64,000 nt of DNA from Shewanella halotolerans (GTDB lineage Bacteria; Pseudomonadota; Gammaproteobacteria; Enterobacterales; Shewanellaceae), in contig NZ_CP080417.1 of NCBI RefSeq assembly GCF_019457535.1, positions 1,550,001-1,614,000 of the forward strand. The letters are read 5' to 3'. Within the stretch, counting starts at the first letter, position 1. Every line of letters starts with the position of its first letter. Positions 26,195 through 34,433 of this stretch are shown in pieces. The notes under the pieces are model-generated. The model had not been told where the DNA came from. It saw only the letters and a list, made by a program, of their open reading frames with translations, and ran no database searches. The position numbers and the translations under genes were made by a program.

Positions 26195-27115
26195 ATGATG
26201 CGTTTTGATGAACAGGTTGCTGTCGTCACAGGAGCGGGGGCTGGCTTAGGACGAGCCTACGCGATCGCCTTAGCCGAGCGCGGGGCGCGCTTGGCCATTA
26301 TCGATTCGGGCTGCGGCGATAGTCGCTGCCAGAGTTATGCCGGCGCCGGCCTCAACAAGACCGCCCGTACCCTCGCCGAACTGGGCGCCGACTGCCTGAG
26401 CTTCCAGTTAGACGTCACCGACAGTCAGGCCCTAAAGAGCGCGATTGAGACTGTCCTCAAGCGCTGGGGTCGCATAGATATCGCCATCAATAACGCCGGC
26501 ATCCACACGCCTGTCTCCTTCGATAGCCTGAGTTTCGAGCAATGGCAACGGCAACTGGATGTGGATCTCAACGGCAGTTTCCATCTGACCAAGTTGGTGT
26601 GGCCGCAGATGAAACGGCAAAACTATGGCCGTATCGTCATGACGGCGGGAGCCAGCGGCCTCTATGGTGACATGCATGAAACCCCCTACAGCACGAGCAA
26701 GATGGCGCTTGTCGGCCTGGTCAACAGCCTGGCAAAGGAGGGGCGCGACTACAACATCTCGGTCAATACCCTGGTGCCTCAGGCCTTAACCGCCATGACG
26801 GCGCATCATCTCAGCCCTTTGGTGAAGCCGCTGTTTAGCACCTCGTCTGTTAATGCCACGCTACTCTATCTCTGTTCCTCTCATGCCTGTAGTGGCCAAC
26901 ACCTGTTGGCCGCGGCCGGTAGCGTAAGCCATGGGATGTTTGTCGAGTTTCAGCCGCTGCGGATTGTGGAAGATGGCTGCAAGCCCGAGGTGATCGCCCA
27001 GCGCTGGGATGAGCTTTACCGGGCACAGCCCTATCATTTTCATGAGTCCGGCGAAGAGCAGGTGACCGCCTGGGCGAGGCGCAGCGCCGCCGAGCACCAC
27101 GTGGATATAGAGTAG
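26195..27115 (+). CDS. Short-chain dehydrogenase/reductase
   Basis: The 306-residue protein has the classical SDR cofactor site VVTGAGAGLGRAYAIALAER (TGxxxGxG), NNAG (INNAGIHTPVSF), the catalytic Ser (VMTAGASGLYGD) and YSTSK for YxxxK. A C-terminal extension beyond residue 240 (FVEFQPLRIVEDG, WDELYRAQPYHF) resembles the SDR domain of peroxisomal multifunctional beta-oxidation enzymes, so a hydroxyacyl-CoA dehydrogenase role is possible. An acyl-CoA thioesterase lies downstream but a MITE-like element separates the two. ATGs at 26195 and 26198 are adjacent; AAGG precedes both. Confidence 0.82.
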   Translation: MMRFDEQVAVVTGAGAGLGRAYAIALAERGARLAIIDSGCGDSRCQSYAGAGLNKTARTLAELGADCLSFQLDVTDSQALKSAIETVLKRWGRIDIAINNAGIHTPVSFDSLSFEQWQRQLDVDLNGSFHLTKLVWPQMKRQNYGRIVMTAGASGLYGDMHETPYSTSKMALVGLVNSLAKEGRDYNISVNTLVPQALTAMTAHHLSPLVKPLFSTSSVNATLLYLCSSHACSGQHLLAAAGSVSHGMFVEFQPLRIVEDGCKPEVIAQRWDELYRAQPYHFHESGEEQVTAWARRSAAEHHVDIE

Positions 27116-27188
27116 GCCCAGATAACGAATAGATGACGAGTCAGTGACAAATTGCCGCAGGAACCACTAGGAAAGTTTAACTGCCCTA

Positions 27189-27451
27189 GGGCCTGTTAAT
27201 CTTCCAAGTTTAATTTTTGTTCAATCTAAACGCGTTTTGCGCGAGGCGAGAGCCATGAAGCATAGTTACTCTATGTGAATGGCGAACAACAAAGTGCAGC
27301 GCGCGTTTAGGTGAACCCTTTGGGCAGCGTTTGTAGGCCATTTCTACGGTGTTATCGCCAGTTTGTGTAGGATACTTCACGGCACAGGCTCTGCCTTGTA
27401 TAAATCACCTTCAAACTGCTGCAAAAACAAACGGCAAAGATCAACAGGTCC
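27189..27451. mobile_element. MITE-like element, copy 1
   Basis: A 263-base sequence is nearly the same as 43799-44062 along its whole length and in the same orientation. It begins GGGCCTGTTAATCTT and ends with the complement of GGACCTGTTGATCTTT, so the ends are imperfect inverted repeats of about 16 bases. TA flanks it on both sides (27187-27188 and 27452-27453), as expected for a TA target duplication of IS630/mariner-type or some IS5-group elements. It encodes no transposase. It ends 66 bases before the tesB start. Confidence 0.8.
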
Positions 27452-27517
27452 TAGCAAGATAAGGGGAATCTAAGGTAAGCTTGACGACCAATATTGATGA
27501 GTTATCGGTGAGGTTGC

Positions 27518-28381
27518 ATGAGTCAGGTGTTAGATGATCTGTTATCCCTTTTATCGCTGGAACAGATAGAGGTAGGCCTCTATCGAGGTCAGAGCCAAGA
27601 TCTGGGCTTCGGCCACGTGTTTGGCGGACAGGTCATGGGCCAGGCCCTGAGCGCTGCGGCGCAAACCGTCGACAGCGAACGTCAGGTACACTCCTTCCAC
27701 TCCTATTTTCTGCGCGCCGGTGATGAGAAACAACCCATAGTCTATGACGTGGAGAATATGCGCGACGGCGGCAGCTTTAGCGCCCGCCGGGTGAAGGCGA
27801 TTCAGAAGGGCAGACCCATCTTCTACATGACTTGCTCCTTCCAGAAGCCGGAGCAAGGGCTAAATCACCAGAGCCAGATGCCGGATGTGCCGGGTCCTGA
27901 GGGCTTGCTGAATCAGCAGGAGCTGGCCTCGACCCTGAGGGACAAGGTGCCTCGCAAGGTGCTGGAGAAGTTTATGGCGGACTCGCCGCTTGAGATGCGC
28001 CTGGTTAACCCATGCAATCCTATGGAACCCAACCAGAGCGAGCCCATCAGGCATGTATGGATCCGTGCCAATGGCAAGGTGCCCAAGGATCTCTCGGTGC
28101 ATGAGTATCTGCTGGCCTACGCCTCAGACTTTAATTTCCTGGTGACGGCGGCGCAGCCCCACGGCGTCTCTTTCTTGACCCCGGGCATGCGCATGGCCAC
28201 CATAGATCACGCCATGTGGTTCCACCGTCCGCTGGATCTCAGCCAGTGGCTGCTTTATAGCATAGATAGCCCTAATGCCGGTGGCGGCCGTGGCTTTGTG
28301 CGTGGCGAGTTTTACACCCAGAGTGGTGAGCTGGTGGCCTCGGCGACCCAGGAAGGCTTGATTCGATTAACACAGGGATAA
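27518..28381 (+). CDS. tesB: Acyl-CoA thioesterase II
   Basis: The 287-residue double-hotdog enzyme hydrolyses medium- and long-chain acyl-CoAs. It has LYRGQSQDLGFGHVFGGQVM, HSFHSYFLRAGDEKQPIVYD, and the C-terminal catalytic segment TIDHAMWFHRPLDLSQWLLY with the later GGGRGFVRGEFYTQSGELVA; these match E. coli TesB along the full length. GAGG stands 4-5 bases before the ATG. The YbaY-like lipoprotein gene follows closely and may be co-transcribed. Confidence 0.95.
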   Translation: MSQVLDDLLSLLSLEQIEVGLYRGQSQDLGFGHVFGGQVMGQALSAAAQTVDSERQVHSFHSYFLRAGDEKQPIVYDVENMRDGGSFSARRVKAIQKGRPIFYMTCSFQKPEQGLNHQSQMPDVPGPEGLLNQQELASTLRDKVPRKVLEKFMADSPLEMRLVNPCNPMEPNQSEPIRHVWIRANGKVPKDLSVHEYLLAYASDFNFLVTAAQPHGVSFLTPGMRMATIDHAMWFHRPLDLSQWLLYSIDSPNAGGGRGFVRGEFYTQSGELVASATQEGLIRLTQG

Positions 28382-28409
28382 ACGAACAGTGAGTGAAAGG
28401 TTGAATGTG

Positions 28410-28802
28410 ATGAAGATGAAAATGAAAGCCATACTGGCGTCTTTGATGCTTATTATGTTGGCGGGTTGTGTGACGGTAGAGCCCGAGCCACCGATATTCG
28501 TCAACGGCGCCGCCGGTTATCTGGAGAAGGTTAACCTGCCGCAAGGCTGTAGCATTACCATTGCGGTGATCGATCTCGACACCCCGGGTGCCATCATCGC
28601 CCAGAAGAGCTTCGATATCGCCAGGGCGCCTGTGCCCTTTAAGTTTGCCTTCGCCCGCGAGACCATAGACAAGAACGTCAACTATGGTGTGGTCGCCATG
28701 ATCCAGTATCAGGGTAAGGTGATCTTCCAGACCTACGATAGGTTCCCAGTGATCAACAACGGCAAGTACACCACTGAAGTGGTGATGAAGCTGGTCAAAT
28801 AA
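28410..28802 (+). CDS. YbaY-family lipoprotein
   Basis: The 130-residue protein has a lipoprotein signal peptide with lipobox LAGC (cysteine about residue 19) and a single YbaY-type domain (VNLPQGCSITIAVIDLDTPG, FKFAFARETIDKNVNYGVVA). These are outer-membrane or periplasmic lipoproteins of unknown role. The frame opens at a GTG at 28389, but AAAGG lies nine bases before the ATG at 28410. A paralogue is encoded at 31649. In E. coli ybaY is next to tesB, and the same pairing here supports the call. Confidence 0.82.
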   Translation: MKMKMKAILASLMLIMLAGCVTVEPEPPIFVNGAAGYLEKVNLPQGCSITIAVIDLDTPGAIIAQKSFDIARAPVPFKFAFARETIDKNVNYGVVAMIQYQGKVIFQTYDRFPVINNGKYTTEVVMKLVK

Positions 28803-28818
28803 GCAGGTCAAATAAGCC
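28793..28818 (+). repeat. Tandem duplication of 13 bp over the stop codon of the ybaY-like gene
   Basis: GGTCAAATAAGCA is followed at once by GGTCAAATAAGCC. The first copy contains the TAA stop at 28800-28802, so the duplication placed a second in-frame-like stop context downstream. Confidence 0.7.
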
Positions 28819-28840
28819 AAGCAGTTAACGAACAGATAAG

Positions 28841-28862
28841 GGAGCCTAAGGGCTCCTTTTTT
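28841..28862 (+). terminator. Rho-independent terminator after tesB-ybaY
   Basis: GGAGCC-TAAG-GGCTCC followed by TTTTTT. Confidence 0.85.
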
Positions 28863-29050
28863 ATGCTCTATTTTCCACTATTTTATATTCCGATTTTTGC
28901 TCCAAGTTATCTCCACTTGTGGCGCGTCGTCTTTGTCCCGTGTGTATTAACTTGAGTAAATCTCAGCCAGGTGACCTCATATGACCCTTGATTAAATATA
29001 TTTTATCCAATAGGGTGAGGTGATAATAATAACAAATCAAGGAAGAGCAG

Positions 29051-29260
29051 ATGCAGTTTATCGGCAGTCATCATCTCATAGGTAGCTTGCCCGGCGCCGA
29101 AGAGCAGGGCACTGGATCTCAAGACAAGCGTGAGCAGCATAATAGTCGGCAGCATGCTAGTTGGCAGCATCCTGAAGCTCAGGAGCCCCTGTTTGCCAGC
29201 CTGGTACTGCTTAGCCTGGCGATGCTGTGTCTCACATTCGCTATCTCTTCGGCAGGTTAG
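29051..29260 (+). CDS. Possible small C-terminally anchored membrane protein
   Basis: The 69-residue frame starts at an ATG with AAGGA seven bases upstream, a good ribosome site. The first 45 residues are polar, rich in Gln, His and Ser (EEQGTGSQDKREQHNSRQ), and residues 47-66 form one hydrophobic segment (LFASLVLLSLAMLCLTFAIS). It is unlike families I know. It could be a real tail-anchored small protein or a chance frame in a repeat-prone intergenic region. No homologue evidence is available to me. Confidence 0.4.
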   Translation: MQFIGSHHLIGSLPGAEEQGTGSQDKREQHNSRQHASWQHPEAQEPLFASLVLLSLAMLCLTFAISSAG

Positions 29261-29349
29261 CCGAGTCGAGTCAGTTCGCGTTTATAGTCTCAAGCCTGGT
29301 CTCTCTGCCTAGCCGCCTTAATTTTGTTATCTTAGGCGGGTCAGCTAGG

Positions 29350-29457
29350 GATTGTTATCTGAGGTTCGTTATCTTATGCGTGTCATCTAGATAGTGGCAT
29401 CTCAAGCGTGTCATCTCGAGCGTGGCTTCTTGAGCTTGGCATCTAGAGTGTGTCATC
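29350..29457 (+). repeat. Degenerate tandem repeat, 14-bp period, about seven units
   Basis: Units beginning at 29380, 29394, 29408, 29422 and 29436 are each 14 bases and follow GTGTCATCTCGAGC with a few changes; a partial unit starts at 29450 and weaker units lie before 29380. Two alternating first-codon-like forms (GTGTC and GTGGC) suggest the array grew in 28-base steps at some point. No spacers, so it is not a CRISPR. Confidence 0.7.
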
Positions 29458-29521
29458 AAAAAAGGGCCACCTTAGCTTTGCCATCAGGGATCTGTGAAAA
29501 CAGGCGCCTCTAGTTATTAGT

Positions 29522-29563
29522 GTCTTATTTCTAGCGTCGTATTCCTAACGTCATATTCCTTGC
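29522..29563 (+). repeat. Second 14-bp tandem repeat, three units
   Basis: GTCTTATTTCTAGC, GTCGTATTCCTAAC and GTCATATTCCTTGC follow one another. The unit differs from the array 65 bases upstream but has the same period and the same GTC start. Confidence 0.65.
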
Positions 29564-29932
29564 ACGGTCCAGGCCTTGTTAAAGTTGCCCCGGCTTATCA
29601 GAGTTGCCCGGTCAGCTTGATGCGCTAACCCCAACAAGCCATATCTGCCAAGTTTGTTGTGCGTCTCTAGGTCGTTATCGCTTGCTCACTTCCCCCTGTT
29701 AGCAGAGTTTCCATCAGCACTTTTTTTGAGGTGTATGCTTAAATTCAGCGCCAATTCATGTTGTGTTGTCAGTTTGTTAATAATTGAATTTGACGGAGTT
29801 CGCCTTGGTTGATCAACAAGTGATCGATGCGGATATGGGTCACGGAAATTAAAGGGGTATTGTCAATATTTGTTTGTTTGCTGTGATCTGGATCGCGCCA
29901 GGCTATACAAAAAGGGGTATTACTCTGGCTTA

Positions 29933-29946
29933 TTGATTTGGATCAA
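29933..29946. promoter_or_regulatory. FNR/EtrA box upstream of ompW
   Basis: TTGAT-TTGG-ATCAA is an exact match to the FNR consensus half-sites, and the dyad extends to TATTGAT/ATCAATA. It lies about 90 bases before the ompW start. FNR control of ompW is known in E. coli; in Shewanella the orthologue is EtrA and CRP can bind similar sites. Confidence 0.8.
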
Positions 29947-30036
29947 TAACTTCTTAGTGTCTATCTGGCAGGATACGCGCAAATGTAAGGATTTTGATAA
30001 TAAAAACAACGTTAACTGTTGTATTAATGGAGTAGT

Positions 30037-30678
30037 ATGATGAAAAAAACTATCGTTTCAGGTCTGATCGCTGCCGCCCTACTGTCTACTGGATTTGCCG
30101 CTTCTGCTCACCAAGCTGGTGACATCATCGTTCGTGCCGGTGGTGTTGTTGTTGCCCCTAATGAGTCGAGCGAAGACGTTGCTGGTTTTGGCGAATTCAA
30201 CATCAGCAGCAATACCCAGCTGGGTCTGAACTTCGGTTACATGCTGACCGACAACATTGGTATCGAGTTGTTGGCCGCAACCCCTTTTAGCCATGATGTA
30301 TCGCTAAAAGGCGTTGGAAAGATTGCCGAGACCAAACACCTGCCACCTACCTTAGTGGCTCAGTATTACTTTGGTTCGGCCGATTCTAAGCTGCGTCCTT
30401 ATATCGGTGCCGGTGTGAACTTCACTAACTTCTTCGACAGTGAATTTACCAATGACCTCGATGGTGCATTGACCGACCTTAGCCTAAGCAACTCATGGGG
30501 CTTAGCGGCGCAAGCGGGTATCGACTATCAAGTGAACAAGAATTGGTTGGTTAACGCCTCTGTGTGGTACGCCAAGATCAATACCGATGTGAACTTCAAG
30601 CTTGCCGGTCAAGCGGTTAGCATCGAAACCGATATCGACCCTTGGGTTTACATGGTGAGCGTAGGTTACACCTTCTAA
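30037..30678 (+). CDS. ompW: OmpW-family outer membrane protein
   Basis: The 213-residue protein has a signal peptide (MMKKTIVSGLIAAALLSTGF, cleaved after ASA), then AGDIIVRAGGVVVAPNESS, the typical first strand of OmpW, and LGLNFGYMLTDNIGIELLAA, PTLVAQYYFG, LRPYIGAGVNFTNFF. It ends YMVSVGYTF with a terminal phenylalanine. OmpW is an eight-stranded barrel for small hydrophobic compounds. GGAG precedes the first ATG. An exact FNR box upstream suggests higher expression without oxygen. A terminator follows. Confidence 0.95.
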   Translation: MMKKTIVSGLIAAALLSTGFAASAHQAGDIIVRAGGVVVAPNESSEDVAGFGEFNISSNTQLGLNFGYMLTDNIGIELLAATPFSHDVSLKGVGKIAETKHLPPTLVAQYYFGSADSKLRPYIGAGVNFTNFFDSEFTNDLDGALTDLSLSNSWGLAAQAGIDYQVNKNWLVNASVWYAKINTDVNFKLAGQAVSIETDIDPWVYMVSVGYTF

Positions 30679-30698
30679 TCTCGCTAAATATCGAAAAG

Positions 30699-30725
30699 AA
30701 AAAGGAGCCAATCGGCTCCTTTTTT
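30699..30725. terminator. Bidirectional terminator after ompW
   Basis: AAAAAGGAGCC-AATC-GGCTCCTTTTTT. It also stands just past the end of the converging SDR gene at 30760. Confidence 0.9.
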
Positions 30726-30759
30726 CATGTCTGCTTTTTAACTTTCTGCTCTCTTTGGC

Positions 30760-31530
30760 CTATTGCGCCTTCTTGGCCGCTCTGGCCGCCTTGCGTTCTT
30801 CCTTGGTACGCCAGTGGCGGGTGTTGTAGATAAACTCCGGCAGCAGCTTGGTTAACCAGGCCACCAGACGCCAACGCTTGGTGATGTAGGCGCGGCGCTT
30901 ACCTTTCTGCATCGCCTTGAGTGCCTGGCGTGCCACCTCATGGGGCGGTGATAGCCACAGACGGCTCTGCTGCATGGCCGCCTTGTCCAGTAGCCCGAGT
31001 TGAAGATCGCTAATGGTGATCGGCAGCTTGAGGCGCTGGGCATGCATGCTCAGTCCTTCGAGGTAACTGCTGGCATAGGCCTTGGAGGCATGATAGGCCA
31101 CGCTTGGGCCGCCTCTCAGTCCGGCGATGGAGTTAATGGCGGCAAGCTGGCCATAGCCCTGCTCGACAAATAGTCTGAATGCCGTATTGCATATGGCACT
31201 GTAGCCCTGCACATTGACGGTAATGATATCCTGTTCCAGTTGCCAGGGGAGGGAGGCGTCGTAGCCATTGAGGCCGGTATTGACGATCACCAGATGGGCG
31301 CCGCCCAGTTGCTGCCAGACGCTTTCCAGGGTGGCGATGATATCCTTTGGTCTCTCTATTGCCAGCTCATGTAGGCTGACCTGGGTAGGCAGAGACTGAG
31401 AAAATTCCATAAGGGATTCGGTATCTTGTGCCAGCAAGGCCAGTTCGACGCCTTGCTCGGCAAGTTGTTTGGCAATTTCACGGCTAACGAGTGAGCTGGC
31501 GCCCACAATTATTGCAGTAGCTTGAGACAT
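30760..31530 (-). CDS. Short-chain dehydrogenase/reductase
   Basis: The 256-residue protein has a degenerate cofactor loop (IIVGASSLVSREIAKQLAEQ), the Ser/Tyr/Lys active-site pattern with NSIAGLRGGPSVAYHASKAY (YHASK) and a basic C-terminal tail (RRAYITKRWRLVAWLTKLLP, then KKAQ at the end) with a hydrophobic stretch, as in SDRs of the DltE/YqjQ type that associate with the membrane. The substrate is unknown. The long frame starts at a TTG at 31545; the ATG at 31530 (MSQATAIIVG) is preferred. Confidence 0.8.
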   Translation of the reverse strand: MSQATAIIVGASSLVSREIAKQLAEQGVELALLAQDTESLMEFSQSLPTQVSLHELAIERPKDIIATLESVWQQLGGAHLVIVNTGLNGYDASLPWQLEQDIITVNVQGYSAICNTAFRLFVEQGYGQLAAINSIAGLRGGPSVAYHASKAYASSYLEGLSMHAQRLKLPITISDLQLGLLDKAAMQQSRLWLSPPHEVARQALKAMQKGKRRAYITKRWRLVAWLTKLLPEFIYNTRHWRTKEERKAARAAKKAQ

Positions 31531-31648
31531 GAGGCTATTTCTCAATAAATGGTTCGCCTATGATATGAAGATCTCTGATAGAGAACAAGATTTATAGTAT
31601 AGACATATGGACATCCAGAAGTCTTGATGTATGATTAGGAGCAAGAGT

Positions 31649-32050
31649 ATGAACAGATGGTTAAAACCCCTAGCGGCAGTGGCGATGAGTGCGGGCCTGT
31701 TGACGGCTTGTGCAACCCCTAATGCCAGCGTGGAGATCCAGGGGGAGGTTTGGTTTAAGGAGCGAATCGCCTTACCACCCCAGGCTGTGCTGTCGGTGCA
31801 GATCCAGGACGTGTCTAAGATGGATGCGCCTGCCGTGGTGTTAGCGGCCTTGGAGCGTGACGATGTGACCACACCTGCACCCTTTGGTTTTGTCATCCCA
31901 AGGGATCAGTTCGAGGCGGGACACACCTATAGCGTGGGCGCCAAGATCACCCTGGATGGCAAGCTGATGTTTATCAATACTCAATCCTACCCCATAGATT
32001 TAGGCGATAGCGCGCCTATCTCTGTGCTAGTGCAGCGCGTCGGCGGTTAA
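31649..32050 (+). CDS. YbaY-family lipoprotein, second copy
   Basis: The 133-residue protein has a lipoprotein signal peptide with lipobox LTAC (cysteine about residue 21) and the YbaY domain (IALPPQAVLSVQIQDVSKMD, FGFVIPRDQFEAGHTYSVGA). AGGAG lies seven bases before the ATG at 31649, better than the upstream ATG at 31631. It shares domain type, but not close sequence, with the lipoprotein at 28410, and stands 74 bases before metA. Confidence 0.82.
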   Translation: MNRWLKPLAAVAMSAGLLTACATPNASVEIQGEVWFKERIALPPQAVLSVQIQDVSKMDAPAVVLAALERDDVTTPAPFGFVIPRDQFEAGHTYSVGAKITLDGKLMFINTQSYPIDLGDSAPISVLVQRVGG

Positions 32051-32123
32051 GGCGAGACACCGCGCCGCTTGCGACACCTAGCCTATTGTGGGGCTCTGTT
32101 AACCAGGTCGAAAGAGGCGCGGT

Positions 32124-33089
32124 ATGCCGGTAAAAATTCCCGATAATCTGCCAGCGGCGGAAATTCTCGAATCAGAAAATATCTTTGTCATGTCCGAGAC
32201 CCGGGCGGCTAATCAGGATATCAGACCCATGAAGGTGCTGATCCTCAACCTGATGCCAAACAAGATAGAGACTGAGACTCAGCTGCTTCGCCTCTTGGGT
32301 AATACCCCCTTGCAGGTGGATGTGGATCTGCTGCGCATCCACGACAAGGTCTCCAAGCACACCTCAATCGATCATATGAACAACTTCTATCGTGATTTCG
32401 AGGCGGTGCGCCATAAAAATTACGATGGCCTGATCATCACGGGCGCGCCGCTGGGGCAGATAGAGTTCGAAGAGGTAACCTACTGGGATCATATTCGCGA
32501 GATCATCGACTGGTCCCAGCACCATGTGACCTCAGTACTGTTTCTCTGCTGGGCGGCCCACGCGGCTTTGTATCACCTCTATGGCCTGCAACGTAAGCTG
32601 CTCTCGGCCAAGCGCTCCGGGGTGTTTAATCATCAGCGCACCCATAAACATTTTCCGCTGCTACGGGGCTTCGACGATGAGTTCTTCGCGCCCCATTCCC
32701 GCTTTGCCGAGATGGAAGTAGCCGATCTCAAGGCCCATAAGGAGTTGCAGGTACTGGCCGAGTCCGACGAGGCGGGCGCCTACCTGGTGCTGAGCCGCAA
32801 TAACCGCAACCTGTTTGTGATGGGCCACCCCGAATATCAGAAATCCACCTTGAAGGACGAGTATCAACGAGATCTCGCCGAAGGCCTTAACCCGAGAGTG
32901 CCGAAAAACTATTTTCGCGGCGATGACCCCAGTCAGGCGCCAGTCGCCCGCTGGCATGGTCACGGCAGCCTCTTGGTCAGCAATTGGCTCAACTATTATG
33001 TCTACCAGCTGACCCCCTATGATCTCCATGATATGAGCGCTATCACCCCCTGGGAGCATGAGTACAAGGATGCCGAGGACAATGACTAA
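32124..33089 (+). CDS. metA: Homoserine O-succinyltransferase
   Basis: The 321-residue enzyme acylates homoserine in methionine synthesis. The nucleophile Cys142 is in LFLCWAAHAALYHLYG; the catalytic His and Glu are in VMGHPEYQKS near residue 235. Gly111 (TGAPLGQIEF) is the residue type linked to succinyl-CoA use; acetyl-CoA users have Glu there. The protein matches E. coli MetA over its whole length. Its last 8 bases overlap the start of the GNAT gene. Confidence 0.95.
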   Translation: MPVKIPDNLPAAEILESENIFVMSETRAANQDIRPMKVLILNLMPNKIETETQLLRLLGNTPLQVDVDLLRIHDKVSKHTSIDHMNNFYRDFEAVRHKNYDGLIITGAPLGQIEFEEVTYWDHIREIIDWSQHHVTSVLFLCWAAHAALYHLYGLQRKLLSAKRSGVFNHQRTHKHFPLLRGFDDEFFAPHSRFAEMEVADLKAHKELQVLAESDEAGAYLVLSRNNRNLFVMGHPEYQKSTLKDEYQRDLAEGLNPRVPKNYFRGDDPSQAPVARWHGHGSLLVSNWLNYYVYQLTPYDLHDMSAITPWEHEYKDAEDND

Positions 33090-33666
33090 AGCGGGTGCGG
33101 GCGTAGCGCCTACTCTGATCGAGACGCCCAGGCTCATCATGCGCCAGTTTGTGCTGCAAGATGCCGAGGCGGTGTACCGTTTCGCCTCGAACCCAGAGGT
33201 GGTGCGCTATACCGGCGATGGCGATGATATCAAGAGCCTGGATGATGCCAGGCATGTCATAGAGAAGTATTGGCTCGCAGGTTATCGGGCCCCAGGCTAT
33301 GCCCGCTACGCGCTGATCCATAAGCAGAGCAATGAGCTTATCGGCTTCTGCGGCGTCAAGTATGAGCCGCTGCTCAACCGCGGGCAGGGCGGGGTGGATA
33401 TCGGCTATCGCATGCTGCCCGAGTATTGGGGTAAGGGGCTGGCCACCGAGGCCGTTACCGCCTGTCTGCATTACGCCAGAGAGACATTAGGCATAGCCTG
33501 CGTTTATGCCGAGGTGATGGTGGAAAACATCGCCTCCAGCCGAGTGTTGGAGAAGGCGGGTATGGAGCAAGTAGACTGCTACGAGGATGACGGAGTTCGT
33601 CTTTACCTCTATCGCACCCCCAAAAACCTTGCTAAGCCCTCGGGGCCTAGCAGCTCTTGCAAATAA
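33082..33666 (+). CDS. GNAT acetyltransferase, RimJ/RimL type
   Basis: The 194-residue protein has the opening LIETPRLIMRQFVLQDAEAV, the acetyl-CoA loop in DIGYRMLPEYWGKGLATEAV, and VMVENIASSRVLEKAGMEQV, all typical of the Acetyltransf_3 group that modifies ribosomal-protein or small-molecule amines. The ATG at 33082 overlaps the metA stop by 8 bases, with GAGG just before; ATGs at 33058 and 33070 are alternatives deeper inside metA. It is probably translationally coupled to metA, but a role in methionine synthesis is not implied. Confidence 0.82.
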   Translation: MTKAGAGVAPTLIETPRLIMRQFVLQDAEAVYRFASNPEVVRYTGDGDDIKSLDDARHVIEKYWLAGYRAPGYARYALIHKQSNELIGFCGVKYEPLLNRGQGGVDIGYRMLPEYWGKGLATEAVTACLHYARETLGIACVYAEVMVENIASSRVLEKAGMEQVDCYEDDGVRLYLYRTPKNLAKPSGPSSSCK

Positions 33667-33682
33667 CAGCTCTGGCACATAA
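33651..33682 (+). repeat. Tandem duplication of 16 bp over the GNAT stop codon
   Basis: CAGCTCTTGCAAATAA is followed by CAGCTCTGGCACATAA; the two agree at 14 of 16 bases. The first copy ends with the TAA stop at 33664-33666. Confidence 0.65.
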
Positions 33683-33810
33683 CAGGTTAGATGGGAGAAA
33701 TTGCATGGAGTCGCGCTGGCGGCGCTTGAAGAACAAGGTGTTAGGCGCTATTTTATCTAGACCTAGCGCCCGGTATTCACCCGACGCGTCACCCTCGAGA
33801 ATGGATCCTC

Positions 33811-34428
33811 ATGTCAGAGCCACAACAAGCCGTACTCCTGTTATTGGCGCATCCTTCCCAACACAGATCTGAAGTTAATCTGCCCCTGTTTGAACTGGCC
33901 AAGACGGTACCCGGTGTCACCACTGTGGATCTCTATGGCGAGTATCCCGAATTTGATATCGACATCGAGCGCGAGCAGCAGCGCCTGCTGGCCCATGATG
34001 TGGTGATCTTTCAGTTTCCCCTCTACTGGTATTCCACGCCCGCCATCCTGAAGGAGTGGCAAGACCTGGTGCTGGAATATGGCTTTGCCTATGGCACGGA
34101 TGGCAATGCACTCAAGGGTAAGCGCTTCTTCTGCGCCATCACAGCCGGGGGCAAGGAGGAGGCCTATCAGGCCGAGGGCTATAATCATTTCACCCTGAGA
34201 CAGCTGCTGGCGCCGCTGGAGCAGACCGCCAGCCTTACCGGTATGCGCTATCTGCCGCCGTTCGCCCTGTTTGGTGCCCGCACCGCCGTCGAGGATGGCC
34301 TGATGGCGCAGCACCTTGAGGAGTGGCGCGAGCTGCTCACCGCCCTGGTGGCGGGTAAGCTCAATCGCCGTCTGGCTGCCAAGCTTGAGAGGTTAAACGG
34401 CCATCTTGATCAGATCATCACGGGGTAA
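33811..34428 (+). CDS. Kef ancillary NAD(P)H oxidoreductase (KefF/KefG type)
   Basis: The 205-residue flavodoxin-fold protein has LLLLAHPSQHRSEVN as the flavin phosphate loop, DLYGEYPEFDIDIEREQQ, and VIFQFPLYWYSTPAILKEWQ, the Flavodoxin_2 signature of KefF/KefG. It lies 5 bases before the potassium efflux antiporter gene, the same arrangement as kefFC and kefGB, where the soluble subunit is needed for full channel activity. KefF and KefG cannot be told apart from sequence alone. The 144 bases upstream, after the GNAT gene, hold a duplicated stop region and no certain gene. Confidence 0.87.
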   Translation: MSEPQQAVLLLLAHPSQHRSEVNLPLFELAKTVPGVTTVDLYGEYPEFDIDIEREQQRLLAHDVVIFQFPLYWYSTPAILKEWQDLVLEYGFAYGTDGNALKGKRFFCAITAGGKEEAYQAEGYNHFTLRQLLAPLEQTASLTGMRYLPPFALFGARTAVEDGLMAQHLEEWRELLTALVAGKLNRRLAAKLERLNGHLDQIITG

Positions 34429-34433
34429 GCGCC

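Larger units (their letters stand above)
29261..30036. other. Long intergenic region with tandem repeats and the ompW promoter
   Basis: These 776 bases hold no convincing gene. The left part contains degenerate 14-bp tandem repeats (listed separately). The right part, from about 29760, is AT-rich and carries regulatory sites for ompW: a perfect FNR-type box and two copies of AAAGGGGTATT spaced exactly 60 bases apart (29851 and 29911). Confidence 0.65.

Noticed and set aside
29350..29563. CRISPR array
   Set aside because: Units are contiguous at 14 bp with no spacers, and no cas genes are present.
33705..33872. Small frame (MESRWRRLKNKVLG...) with a fair ribosome site just before the Kef ancillary gene
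   Set aside because: It runs into the oxidoreductase gene in another frame and its C-terminal half is only the shadow of that gene. A leader peptide is possible but cannot be supported from one sequence.
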